Of a DNA stretch of 64,000 nt, positions 11,754 to 23,058 are shown one piece after another. How positions within the stretch are numbered: the stretch's first letter is position 1; each line of letters begins with the position of its first letter. The notes beneath the pieces were generated by a model, which was not told the DNA's origin, made no database searches, and saw nothing but the letters and a program-made list of their open reading frames with translations. The DNA lies in the NCBI GenBank assembly GCA_963921825.1, contig OY997588.1, positions 138,167,203 through 138,231,202 on the forward strand, written 5' to 3'. Origin of the DNA: Erodium maritimum. Its lineage: Eukaryota; Streptophyta; Magnoliopsida; Geraniales; Geraniaceae. A program made the position numbers and the translations under genes.

Positions 11754-13853
11754 GGGCATGTACAACACAAAAGCTTGGGTTATGGGCTCGGGTTATGGGC
11801 TCGTATGCTGACTGTGCAAGATAATGGTTCCCAGCCCTTAAATTTAACTGTGTTTCACAGTGGTGAAAACCAGGTGGGGACTTGGGTTGGGGCTCAGGTT
11901 GTGAGTGGATGCTGACTAGAAGTTGAATTGATATTTTGCTGAATTTATTAAATTCTTTATTGAAACAATAAATTTTATATAAAATTGAAATAAATTTGAA
12001 AATAATAATTAATAATAACATAAATTAAAATAAATTGAAATTTATAATTTTATTCATCGTCAAATAATAGCATCAAGTACACAAGTATTGCATATAGAAA
12101 GATTTCTTACTCGTCGTCGGAATGGTTATGCGCTCCAAACCGACCCCATATGTGCTCAATCAGTTCATCTTGTAGTTGTTGGTGGGTCTGATCATTTGTG
12201 ACACTAAGTCGAGCACCCAACCGTTCTCGGTAGGCCATGGGCCCTCCTCGGTACCATCGTCCAGGTGGTGTCCAATATGGTATTTCTGGAGCGGGGTCGT
12301 ACCACAACTCATCATCTCCTGCTTCGTACCGGTCGCGTTCATCCTCTACAATCATGTTGTATAGAATGATTCAAGTGTGCATGATATCATCCAAACCATA
12401 CTTGTTCCAAACACGAGCGGGACGGGAAATGATGTCCCACCGTTCTTGGAGGGCTCCGAAAGCTCGTTCAATATCTTTCTGATAACCTTCTTGAAAATTT
12501 AGCAAAAAATTCTATTTGTGAGTATAGGGATGGCGAATAGACTTCACGAACCGACTTCATGATGGGTAAGTACCGTCCACCAAATAATAAGGTCGGACTT
12601 AACAATGATCGTTGATATCGTACTCCACGACAAGCTCACGGTCATGAAAAGCGTCGTGCAATAAGTGGTTGTTGTTGAGGACATTGATGTCGTTGTTCGA
12701 GCCAGCCATCCCAAAAAAGGAATGTCAAATCCAAAATTCACGGGACGTTACAACTTCTAGCATAACGGTGGAATCCTCATGGTGATCTCCCCGACCATGG
12801 GATCCTTGCAATGCGGTTGAGTAATTCTTCCACTCCCAATGCATGTAGTCAAGACTCCCAACCATGTTGGGGAACCCTCGGTTATACCCCGATTCGAGTA
12901 ATCGGATCAAGTCCTTCGGTGTTGGTGTTACGCTCTTACTCATCCCTGAAAACCTCAACAACGGCCATGCAAAAGTGGCGTACACATTCGAGTATGGTAC
13001 TTACCCTAATTCGTAGGGATTCGTCCAACTGATCGGTCGAGCACCCATACGCAAGCATCCGTATCGCGGTGGTGCATTTTTGGCGCGTTGATAACCCCAA
13101 ACGTCCTACAGCGTCCCCGTTTCGAATGAAGTAATCGTCATGTTCCGCTACCTTGTCCATCACCTGTTGAAAAAGTGGTCGGTACATACGAAATCGACGC
13201 CTAAACATATCGGGCCCATACTTGGGATGATCGGCAAAATAATCCTTCATTAGGTGGTCGTGAACTTCGAGACAACCTCTATTAGTCTCTCATCGGAAAG
13301 GTTCCTCACATTCGATCATCTTCCACAGTGCGTTGATCCTTGTCATTGCTCTTTCTATGCCTCTCTCAACCTTTCGCTGGAGTCGTTCTTCCACTAAACA
13401 TATTTGGGTTGCCAACTCCTCATACGATGGACACTCCTCGTCAGACATTTTGTATCGAAGTTTAGGAGAGAAAATTTTGATTTTGAGAGAGAAAATTGAG
13501 AGAATGTTGTTGGTGTTATTGGAGAATGAGGGTGGGGGTGTATTTATAGATTGATTTTGTGAGTATTTTGTATTTTTTAAAAGTTATCGTTACCGAACGT
13601 TGGCAACGGTCGAATTTTTTTTCTCGGCTTGGCAACGTGTCGCCGCCTCATTGGCTAGCGCGTGACCAGCGACCAGCAAACCGAAACAGTGATGCGTGAG
13701 TCGCGGGTCGCGACCACGACCCGCGATTTAGCGGTTCGTGGCCGTAGAAAATGCGTTCCACAACGCGCGACCCGCGACCCACAACTATAAACCGCTAAAT
13801 TGAAAATCCTCGGGTTGTGGTTTGAGGCTCGATTCGGCATGTTGTACGTGCTA
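11754..13853 (-). mobile_element. PIF/Harbinger DNA transposon, decayed
   Basis: About 2.1 kb. The terminal inverted repeats are GGGCATGTACAAC (11754-11766) and, at the right end, the complement of TAGCACGTACAAC (13841-13853), matching at 10 of 13 positions. The flanks are CAA (11751-11753) and TAA (13854-13856), consistent with the TWA target preference of this superfamily if one base has mutated. The element interrupts a tandem-repeat unit, which confirms the insertion. Inside, on the minus strand, is a broken DDE nuclease gene (12107-13448). GC-rich subterminal sequence with repeated CGACCCGCGA words lies at 13680-13790. I see no second (Myb-like) ORF that autonomous Harbingers carry. Confidence 0.8.
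12107..13448 (-). pseudogene. Harbinger transposase (ALP1-like DDE nuclease) pseudogene
   Basis: The start is taken at ATG 13446-13448 (MSDEECPSYEELATQ). The family signature DYFADHPKYGPDMFRRRFRM follows (about 13245). Probable catalytic acids are the Asp in GSLDYMHWEWKN (about 12850), the Asp in GSNNDINVL (about 12690) and the Glu in DIERAFGALQERWDI (about 12450); the C-terminal NMIVEDERD block is present (12.3 kb). Breaks: TGA after CEEPFR (about 13290), a frameshift near 12945, TGA in place of Trp at 12725-12727 (FWI-stop-HSFFG), and further stops after NDHC and near IMHT. The family cuts and pastes its own element; domesticated relatives such as ALP1 act in chromatin. This copy cannot make a full protein. 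Confidence 0.85.
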
Positions 13854-13907
13854 TAAGGCCTCTTGTCATTTTAGCGTTTTACTACCGCTTAACATTTTGC
13901 CTCCATC

Positions 13908-14616
13908 AAGAGGGAAGAACCTTAGCTGCCAAAGGGAAAAACCCTAGCCGCCTCCTTCTTACATCGTCGCGGACCACCGCTAGCTGTCATGGTTGTCTTC
14001 TTCGTCGCCTCCATTGCTCCACCTCCCTCGGGCCATCACCCTCTCAAGCAAAGAGGCTTCCACTCCGTCCTCAGATGTTCCCCTTCTCCGGTGAATATCA
14101 GGTACGAATCTCGTCTATTCTTAGAACATGCGTCTCCCATGTGGTGACCATTAAAGGACAACTATTGAAAAACGAGCGGAAGATAGCCGGTAGGTGGGTT
14201 TGGGATCCGGGGGACGGGACGGTAAGGGGATAATTTTCTCCACGACATCCTAGCATAGGGAGGAAGAACGGAGGGAACCATTGTAGGATCCTCTGGGTTG
14301 ACGTCATCTGTTTCAATAAGGACCTTTATGGTTCGTTATTTTGGTTATTAGTTTGGTTTCGTTTGATGCATTGTTTTAGGATTTGGATCTTAGGTCGTTT
14401 GTGTTTCATTCTGTTTTGTACTTTTGGAATACTGGTAAGGGGATGTCTTTAGGTAGTGTCTGCGATCCAAATTGGACTGTTTCTGCGGGTCCATGAGCGC
14501 CGGATTGACTACTGGAAACCAAGACATATATCTAGAACCCAATATTTTTACGCATTACTTTATATGATTTACATTTTATAGCAACGCACTTCCCCAGTTT
14601 ACTTGTTTCAAAAAAA
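13908..14616 (+). mobile_element. Short LINE-derived insertion with 17-bp target duplication
   Basis: This 0.7-kb segment joins a LINE-like 5' leader (AAAACCCTAGCCGCC near 13938, pyrimidine-rich) to a 3' UTR that matches the end of the copy at 1-3163. It ends in CTTGTTTC plus an A-run (14610-14618). The flanks AACATTTTGC-CTCCATC (13891-13907) and AACATTTTGC-TTTCATC (14617-14633) match at 15 of 17 positions, a good LINE target-site duplication. Because both the leader and the tail are present but no ORF2 is, it was mobilised as an internally deleted RNA or has since lost its middle. No intact ORF. Confidence 0.75.
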
Positions 14617-14836
14617 AACATTTTGCTTTCATCCATATATACAATAATTGCTATAAAAATGAAAAAAAAGAAGATATAGCAACAGCCCATGGCTATTGGA
14701 TACTATGCTAACGCTAAACCAGCGAGAAACGGACGCGTGCGTTGTGTGGGTTATGCTTGGTTGATGGTCCGGTCCCGCTACCGCCTCATGGGCCGGTAGC
14801 GCTTGGATCCCTACTTTATATATATATATATATATA

Positions 14837-16981
14837 GGAACACTTTCAAATGTTACCTATTCTTAAAATGTTACTTGTTACCTCAATTTAAGCCTTTAGA
14901 TCAAGTTGATCTAATGGCTGAAAATTCAATGGCACACATCCGTAATTACCATGAACTATATTTATTATTCTGTAATTTACCTTTTAACAAGGACAAATTG
15001 GTCCTTTTATCTTTCTATTACTCTAACCCTAACCCACTGATACGTTAATTCATCATAACCTCATTTCTCTCTCAAGCAAGCGAATCTGCCGCCCTCTTGC
15101 CCGAGCAGATGGTCGAGCTTCTCCCTCACAACTGTGCGTCGCCGTCTATCTCCCTCCCCCTTCCCCACGCAGCTGTCCACAACCGTGCCTCGCCACCTCC
15201 AATCGTTCTCTTCCACCGTCCAGGATCTGCAACTCTTGGCGAGAGCCGCTCCTTTTAGGATCTCGCGAAGCGAGGACGCCGCCGCCACCATCCATTTCCG
15301 TCAAGCCGATCCGGATCAGTTCTCCCGTCGTTGCAACCTCCTCCGCGCACGGGTCTGGACCGTGGTCGTATCTTCGGTGAGTTTGCACGAGCTTTGTTTT
15401 TTTGATCGCGACGCCCTCTATGTGTTGTCTACCTTGCTCGAGCTCATGCTTCCACCACCATCCATGCTCCTCGTGAAGAAGTAGCTCGCTGCCTAGGCTT
15501 CGTGGAGGATCAGAATTCGCCGTGAATAAGGTTTGAGCCATCGATCTTACCTGTCCGGCGACGAGGAGAACTTGTACATGGGTTTGAGCTCATGATTCTA
15601 TTCATTTTTAGGGTTTGTTGATTGATCTGTTGTACGGTTAATTTGTTCTTGTTAATTACTGTGTTTTAGGAAATTTCATTATAAGTTGCAGAGTTGTTTG
15701 ATTGGTTTGTTCATGAGATTGGGGGTTTAGGTTTTGGAATTTTATTGCTTTGTTCATGAGACTGGGATTTAGGTTTTGGAATTGAAAATGGGTTGTTATT
15801 TCCTAGCTTTTTGTAGGAAGCAGTACTGAAAATTTCTGAAACTTTCCTATTAAAATCATGTAATCAAAAGTGTATAACTTTGTAACATTGTTATTGCCTA
15901 GCTTATTGTAGGAAGTTGTACTGATTTGTTTGGAACACTTTTTTTTTTGTTGAAACTTAGTTCATTGAAAAATTATGAAAATCTTCCGGAAAAATTATGT
16001 ATAATTTTTGTTTTTTTTGACTTGTTTAAAGTTCAGTTTAGTATTTGATTGTTGTTCCTTGGTTTTTAGTTTCATTTTGTGACAGTAAAAAAAATCTGCT
16101 CTGTTTTGGGCATTCTCTGTTTGTTCTTGATGCAATTGTAATATTAGATCTGTTTTCTTAGGATTTGTTAATCTGGTTGTGTAAAGTCTAGTGTATTGTT
16201 ATATAACTTTTCATATAATATGCTTGAATAACAAGGTTTGAATTCTGTAACTCAATTGTTGGTGTAGTTTTTTGCAAGTTACAAAGTTTTGTAACTTTCA
16301 GTGTAACTTTTTGTAACCATTGTATAAAGTTTGTGTATCTTTCAGGGTACTTTTCTGTAACACCTTGTATAGTATTTTGTAACTTTCAGTGTAACTTTTT
16401 GTAACCATTGTATAAAGTTTGTGTATTTTTCAGGGTACTATTCTGTAACACCTTGTATAATATTTTGTAATTGTTGTAGTAACATTTTTGGAATGTTTCC
16501 AGTTCTGTAACTTTGTCTATTGTAGTATATAACGATTTATCAATTGGTTTGTAACTTTTTTCATTGTATTATGTAACAAATTTTATTTAATTATGTAATT
16601 TATGATATGATTTTATCTATTTAAAATTTGAAATCTCCAATAAAAAATATATGAAATTTTGTTAACATTCTATAAAAATTTCTGTAATATTATAAATAAT
16701 ATTATGTAGTTTTTTGAAATTTGAAATAAAAAATTGAATATTAATTTTTTTAAATAAAATGTTAAAAAACAGATTGATAGTAAAAAATAAAAATTCTGCA
16801 GTAATTTTTAGGAGAGGCAGAATTACAAAACTACCCTTTGCTTGATACTTTTATTTAATTTATGAATAATTGAGGCTGCAAATCTACAACCATTTAGATT
16901 ACGAAATTTAATGGTTTAGATTTGGGTAATAATTTAAGGCTATGTAACAACACAAGGTGGGGTAACATGTGAAAGTGCCCC
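14837..16981. mobile_element. Non-autonomous TIR DNA transposon in a TA tract
   Basis: The left end GGAACACTTTCAAATGTTAC and the right end (complement GGGGCACTTTCACATGTTAC) match at 17 of the first 20 bases as inverted repeats. Both ends sit directly against (TA)n, so any 9-bp duplication of the kind Mutator-like elements make would be invisible. Many GTAAC/GTTAC words fill the subterminal regions. The inside has a GC-rich block (15060-15545) that looks unlike the rest, with open frames on both strands and a possible splice-donor word (TTCGGTGAGT at about 15375), followed by intron-like T-rich sequence; this may be captured gene sequence. No transposase seen. Superfamily assignment is inference. 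Confidence 0.65.
16285..16463. repeat. 88-bp tandem duplication inside the TIR element
   Basis: The word TGTATAAAGTTTGTGTAT recurs exactly 88 bases later (about 16321 and 16409), as do TTTTGTAACTTTCAGTG and CAGGGTACT. Two near-identical units, rich in the TGTAAC motif that also fills the ends of the element. Confidence 0.75.
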
Positions 16982-17029
16982 TATATATATATATTATTTT
17001 CTTTTCTAAAAGATAGCGTTAATAAATTA

Positions 17030-17452
17030 TTTTTTTGATAAATGATGGTTTTATTAAAACCTCTGACCCCAAGATAGGGTAAAAAGGAAGGACTGCCAAA
17101 AGGCTATCTTCAAATGACCTTCAAAGAGACTCTACCACAAAGTAGGAGAATCTCCTTTAAAACGAGAAACAAAGAAAAGGAAAAAAAATATCAACCAACA
17201 AAAAGAAAGAGTCCTTATAGGATAGAGACAACCGAGGCCTCACGAAGAAGTCAAGGATATAACTGCGTCATCCATTCCAGCCTTCAGCATAGTCCCTGTA
17301 GCAACAAAATGTCTCCAAGTCTCGCTTCGACGCTGAGCTTCTAGAATGTCACTATCACTCATACAAAGTGAACGAGTAGTCACTCTAAAAGGTTGTTGAT
17401 GTTTCTTCTTTCTTTTCCCTTTGACCTTCTTTATTGATTTAGGCGACCACAC
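17030..17452 (-). mobile_element. LINE 3' fragment
   Basis: On the minus strand the sequence ends TAATAAAACCATCATTTATC followed by an A-run (T-run 17030-17036 on the plus strand), a common plant LINE 3' terminus. Upstream, an open frame (17240-17452) predicts a basic peptide (KKVKGKRKKKHQQ) without a recognised domain. The upstream limit is not defined; 17453-17729 holds nothing else I can name. Confidence 0.45.
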
Positions 17453-18635
17453 CGGAAAATCATGATCGAAACTTTAATGTAGAGAAGGGGAAGGAGTCGG
17501 TGACAACTGAGAGACCGACTTTGGTTGAGCATCCACAACATCGACCACTAGCTGATCAAGCGAAATAACCAACAAAGGGCGAGGACTTGTGGATGCTGCA
17601 TGAGCAACTCCATGGTTGCGCAACTAGGCCTAACGTAGGCCCAAAATCAGCATCAGGCCCAGACGCATTAATATTTGAAATGTTTAAATGAGGTACGTGA
17701 TATGATACACTGTTGTATTTCCATGCATCTTTTTTTTTGAACGACAAATTGCAATTTTATAACTTTTTAAGAATGATTACATCGAAATGCCTCGAGGAAC
17801 ATGCTCCTCGACCATGAAAGGTCAGTACGAGCGAACACTAGTTCACTGACCCTTGTAGTACCAGAACTGTCACGCCCCAAATCCGGTTTTGGCCGGACTC
17901 GAGACGTGACTTGAATTTGAACGAGAAAAGAATAGTAAAACGGTAATAAAATCCTTTAAAGCTCAAATGAGTTCCAATCAATTTCTCAGATAATATGATC
18001 CAAAATCTCGAATAAAGAGTCAAAGCTCAACATGAAGTGTAATATAAATAAAGTTCAACAACGTAGACCACCACATCTCTAAAACAACCCTCAAAACATC
18101 CAGAAGCTCCTGAAATAACAGTAAACAAACAAGTAGGGGTGAGCTTACGCTCAATAGGGAAAATAAATAACCAGGCATCCTTTAAGTTAATCAACAGGAA
18201 ATTTATAATATTGTTCGAGTAACAATGATAAAAAGGATCGAGAAGATATTCAAATATGAAAATGAATCGGTAGTTGACGCCTTTAAGAGCACAGTGAATA
18301 ATTATAGAAGTAAAGGAAAGCAATACACTTCATAACAATCAATGGAAGGTAGAACATTTAAGTAATGTCGTGGGACATGAAGTCACTACCCTCCGATCCA
18401 CAATACTTCTTGTGTCATATCGGATTTTTCCTCGGCCCAGAGGAGATGCATGACATCACAAAGACGTATAACGTCGAGAATACCGGAAACACCCATATGA
18501 GGACGCATTCGTCGGGACCCTCGGAAACGTCTCCAAAGGACCATGAGTCATCGGGAACCGAGGTAATGCTCCCGCAGGACGCATTCACACGGGTGAATCA
18601 ACAAGTAACCAATCCCCGCAGGGTAAACCATCCAA

Positions 18636-18727
18636 TTGCCCCGCAGGGTCCAATAACCAATACCCCGCATGGTCCAATAATCAATGCCCCGCAGGGTCCA
18701 ATAAGCAATGCCCCGCAGGGTCCAATC
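18636..18727. repeat. 24-bp tandem repeat inside solo LTR 1
   Basis: Four units of CCCCGCAGGGTCCAATAACC plus four variable bases, each beginning at CCCCGCA(G/T)GG. It lies about 770 bp from the LTR 5' end, the same place where the other three LTR copies carry different tandem repeats. Confidence 0.85.
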
Positions 18728-19699
18728 CACCGGCTATGATACTACCCCACACCAGTATTCCCGTTGGTGTGGGTACCATACCGGATCGCAAGTCATCGGC
18801 TTAGGTACTACCCCACACTAGTATTCCCTTTAGTGTATGTACCTTACAGACACTACCCCACACCGCAGTGTGGGTGCCATACTAATATAGAGCTCAACTC
18901 AAAGATCCACAAGAGAGTAATATACTAAACAACCATAGAACAACCAACGCTTAGCACATCACAATTCTATCACAACACACCACATGAACCACCGTAACTT
19001 TACACTTACCGATATACTTACCGATCGCACTCCATCAGTCTATCAATCACCCGATCATATGCCATTTAGCACAATCAATTACACTCATCATTCATACAAT
19101 CATTCATCCAAGCATTCGATCAAGTAACCATTCAAGCATTCAAGGTTCAATCATTCAAGTTATCTAGTTGCATTAGACTCTTATATTATCCAAACTAGGC
19201 AACCAAGCATGTGAGGGAAACACAAACAATCCTAGGGCTCATCTCGGCCTTTCTACCAGTAAAACAATTCCCAAGTATTGAAAGCGAGTTAAGCTAGTTA
19301 TTCACATCCTACACATGCATACTAGACACGTTCGTTTATTAGTAATTGAAAGACGATTATTCTAGTTATTCGCATCCTATATGCAATTCTAGGACCTTTC
19401 CGATTTTATTAACCTAATAGGCATACTAGTATTGAAATGCACGAGGAGTTAGTACTTTCCCTACCTTGTGGTCTTCCTACGAACAAATACTCCTATCAAC
19501 AGCGGTCCGGCTAGCCTCCTCTCCGTCCTCTCGTGGGTTCAAGTAGTCTTCGTCCCTCGAGCTCGATCCCAAGATCTTGGATCACAATTAAACTCTAATT
19601 AAAGACTAACCAAAGTGCAAACAAGGTCCCAAAAACATCCCCAAAAGTCCGGTTCACAACAAGGATCGAAATTTATGAAAAACACCCCAAAAGAACTCA

Positions 19700-19830
19700 A
19701 AACTGGTCTGCCACGGAATGGGTCACGGAACTGTGACACCTCCTGTCACGGATGACGTCACGAGACCGTGACACGTGCCGTCACGGAGCCGTGACGTCGC
19801 CCGTCACGGTATCCGTCACGGATCCGTGGT
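19700..19830. promoter_or_regulatory. Cluster of CCGTCACGG/CCGTGACG palindromic words in LTR 1
   Basis: Within 130 bp, GTCACGG or its complement CCGTGAC occurs repeatedly, including GATGACGTCACGAG (a perfect TGACGTCA palindrome) and an ACACGTGCC G-box-like word. TGACG and ACGTG cores are known bZIP/TGA-factor sites in plants. A matching cluster is at 40925-41048 in LTR copy 2. A promoter role is inference; it could equally be a hairpin or methylation-prone repeat. Confidence 0.4.
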
Positions 19831-22262
19831 AGATCTGGGCAGTTTCGCACTTCTTCAACCTCCAGCTCCTTTTCCCCGAAAATCAACAGAAAAACTCTAT
19901 TTTCAGTCCATCAAAACTCCCAAATCAGTTAAATAACATCAAAGCTCCTCTACCTAAGGTAGGAACCAACAAGCCAACAAGTATCCAAGGATTTTCCAAA
20001 TCAAAATCAAACCAAAAACCCATTAAAACTCAAGGATTTCAACCACAAATAAACCAATACTTCTCTACAACAACATCTAACATAAAGAGAATCAAACCCA
20101 ACAACTTCTAGCAAAACCCAAGGAAAACCCATAAAAAGTGATTGAAATGAAGAGTTAAGGATATAGAAACCTCTAGGAGAATGAGTTGATAAAGATGAAG
20201 GGAGTTTAGAGAGGATTTGGGTAGAGATTGATACAAAATGTCTCCTTTTTCTCTTGCTTTTTCTTCATGACACCATGGAAGCTCCAAGCTCTCCTTTCTC
20301 TCTCAATTTTCGGCTGCCACAAGGGAATAAATCTGATTTTGTGTCATCCAATGCCTTAAAAAGACCTAGAGATGGAAAAGACCAAAAACCCCTTAGTTCT
20401 TATCCCTTTTGTGGACAACTAGTGAGGGTAGAGAGGTCATTTGAGCCTCTTTCTTTTCCTCTAAACCACTAGTGACATGTGACATAGTGGGGACCCTTCT
20501 CCTTTAATTAAAAACCAGCAGTCCAATAGGTTCGGATTTGACCAAAGTTGACTTTTACCAATATTACAGTTAAACGAAAGGAAATTGTCGAACTAAGCCA
20601 ACCGTGATGACGACTAAGCTTTTTGGGCCCCGGAAAGGTCCCGAATGACTTCCGGAGTCATCAGTTGACTTTTCTGGCCGAAAGTCAAACTTTGCCGAAT
20701 TTCACCGATTCGACCGGGATCGACCGGGGGCGGTTCTTACAAGAACCGTCATGGACGGTATTTTGACGCCCATGGGAAAATAAAGAAGGCGAGGAGGGGG
20801 AACGGGGTACCAGAGATCCTAAGGGACCTTTACAGTAGTAGTGGTGGTAGGAGACAATGAATCATCTAGGGACCCCTCCCAAGGCTAGTCCCTGATGCTC
20901 AGTTGATGTCTCATTCCTCCCAGCGGGGCATCTCCCCGCCTATGATTTTACGTGCCAGCCAGACGCGGGCACCACCCCTTCCCACACATCAGTAGTTGCG
21001 CTCCTATGAACCAATGGCACACGAGACCTTCACAACACGCGCTCATGGGTGGGCGCGACCACCACCTCCACTTCCACCCCACTCCCTCGACCGCAGGGCA
21101 GCAATCGAATCAGCAGAGAGATGATCTCCACCATCCCCTCGCCGGATGTTCCCATGTACAAAAGTCGGGGCTCTCGTGTAGGACCACCCATGAAGCCCTA
21201 TCGCGGGCACTTGGCCGACATCCCAGGTGAGGGCTTGGGGATTCGGGTTAGGTACTGGGTCCATTGTTACCCCGGTTCCCATCCCTCGAGATGACCGAGC
21301 CTTAGGTATCAGATCCATTGTCACCAGGTGTCACGCCTCAATTTCAGTAAACCGAACTCGGGACGCGAACGTTTTGAAATAATAAAACATTTTGAAACCT
21401 TTTACATAAATCACTTTAAAACCACCATTTGTTCAACAAAATAATATTTACAACTCAAAATACGTCCCAACAAGTGGACAAAGCATGGTATCCGTCGCTA
21501 GACTCAAAATAAACCCAGAATCCCGCTCCTAGCTCTTCAAGCTTTGGAAGCTCACCTAGTCCAACCTGCGACCGGTACCTGTAGGAAAAGCAGCTAGGGG
21601 TGAGCGTTCGCTCACCACCACGGATAACAGACTGACTACAGCATACTTAGCAGATAATGCCGGTAACACCAACAACCAACTCAACACCGGGGATCACTAT
21701 CCCCAAACTCAAGTAACCCGACTGACACCCACACACTGATACTTTCCTCAACCGACTCAACACTCGGACACGTAAAGTAGACCTGACACAACGATTGACG
21801 ACCTCCTCCAAAGACACGACAGACAACCACGCAACACCCAAGATCACAAAGGATTGCACACCAAACAAGATCGCAAAGGATCGCATACCAGACAAGATCA
21901 CAAAGGATCGCATTCCTGTCAGCTGCTCAGTGCCGGTTGCTAACCGGCTGGGCTCGAGCCTGCCCCACACGCTTTGGCGATCCCTGTTAGGCTCCAAGCG
22001 GTCGACCTGTTGGCGATAAACCGAGCTACTTTTCCGATAGCTAGTCGGAAGGGGAGCTGCCCTCTCACCGCTTAAAAACGCTCACAACCTACCGAGACTT
22101 GAACTCGGGCAGGCTAGCCAAAGAACGCTCGCAACTTACCGATCCCTGTCAGGTAAGCCAGCCAAATTCCACACCACTTCCCGACACAAAGTCGGGTCAC
22201 TAACCTCGGGCAAACACAATCACAATCACAAGAAAAGTTCGACAACAGCAACAACACAGGTT

Positions 22263-22660
22263 CAACACTCCACAGGCACTCATGGCCACCCAAGACACCA
22301 ACAGTAAAACACGGACTCAACAACCCCACGGGCACTCACGGCCACCCAAGACACACCGACAATAACCCACGGGCTCAACAACCCCACGGGCACTCACGAC
22401 CTCCCAAGACACACCAACAGTAACTCACGGGCTCAACAACCCCACGAGCACTCACGGCCTCCCAAGGTTCACCGACAATAACTCACGGGCTCAACAACCC
22501 CACGGGCACTCACGGCCTCCCAAGACACACCAACAGTAACTCACGGGCTCAACAACCCCACGGGCACTCACGGCCTCCCAAGACTCACCGACAATAACTC
22601 GCGGGCTCAACAACCCCACGGGCACTCACGGCCTCCCAAGACACACCAACAGTAAAACAC
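22263..22660. repeat. 58-bp tandem array in solo LTR 3
   Basis: About seven units of 58 bp built on ACGGGCTCAACAACCCCACG and GGCACTCACGGCCTCCCAAG. Neighbouring units alternate between ACCAACAGTAAC and ACCGACAATAAC, so there is a 116-bp higher-order period. Confidence 0.85.
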
Positions 22661-22940
22661 GGGCTCTCATGGCCACCCAAGACACAACAGTAACACGGGC
22701 TCTAATGGCCACCCAAGACACAACAGTAACACGGGCTCTCATGGCCACCCAATACACAACAGTAACACGGGCTCTCATGGCCACCCAAGACACAACTGTA
22801 ACACGGGCTCTCATGGCCACCCAAGACACAACAGTAACACGGGCTCTCATGGCCACCCAAGACACAACAGTAACACGGGCTCTCATGGCCACCCAAGACA
22901 CAACAGTAACACGGGCTCTCATGGCCACCCAAGACACAAT
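22655..22940. repeat. 36-bp tandem array in solo LTR 3
   Basis: Eight units; ATGGCCACCC begins at 22669 and recurs every 36 bases to 22921. Each unit contains ACACGGGCTCTCATGGCCAC. Because 36 is a multiple of three, frames stay open on both strands, predicting a 12-residue repeat (MATQDTTVTRAL). It probably arose from the neighbouring 58-bp unit by loss of its middle. Confidence 0.9.
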
Positions 22941-22944
22941 TTAC

Positions 22945-23058
22945 ACAATCAACCTCCGGGCATGGTCATATGCCTCCAGTAGCTCTAATATCGATAAGTT
23001 CACAATCAACCTCCGGGCATGGTCATATGCCTCCAGTAACTCTAATATCGATAAGTTC
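22945..23058. repeat. 57-bp tandem duplication in solo LTR 3
   Basis: Two units beginning ACAATCAACCTCCGGGCATG and ending ATATCGATAAGTTC, identical except for one base near the middle (AGCTC versus AACTC), so this duplication is recent. Confidence 0.9.

Larger units (their letters stand above)
17868..20741 (+). mobile_element. Solo LTR, copy 1 (TSD AGAAC)
   Basis: This 2,874-bp unit starts TGTCACGCCCCAAATCCGG and ends GGGGGCGGTTCTTACA, with AGAAC directly before (17863-17867) and after (20742-20746). TG...CA ends plus a 5-bp duplication are the mark of LTR retrotransposon integration. No primer-binding site, gag or pol follows, so recombination between two LTRs has removed the body. Long LTRs beginning TGTCACGCCCC are, to my knowledge, common in plant Ty3/gypsy chromoviruses; that assignment is inference. 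Landmarks: a 24-bp tandem repeat (18636-18727), a cluster of CCGTCACGG palindromes (19700-19830), and TTGAC words flanking the 3' end. Orientation by comparison with copy 2. Confidence 0.9.

Noticed and set aside
18548..18739. Proline/Asn repeat peptides on both strands
   Set aside because: Caused by the 24-bp tandem repeat of solo LTR 1, a multiple of three.
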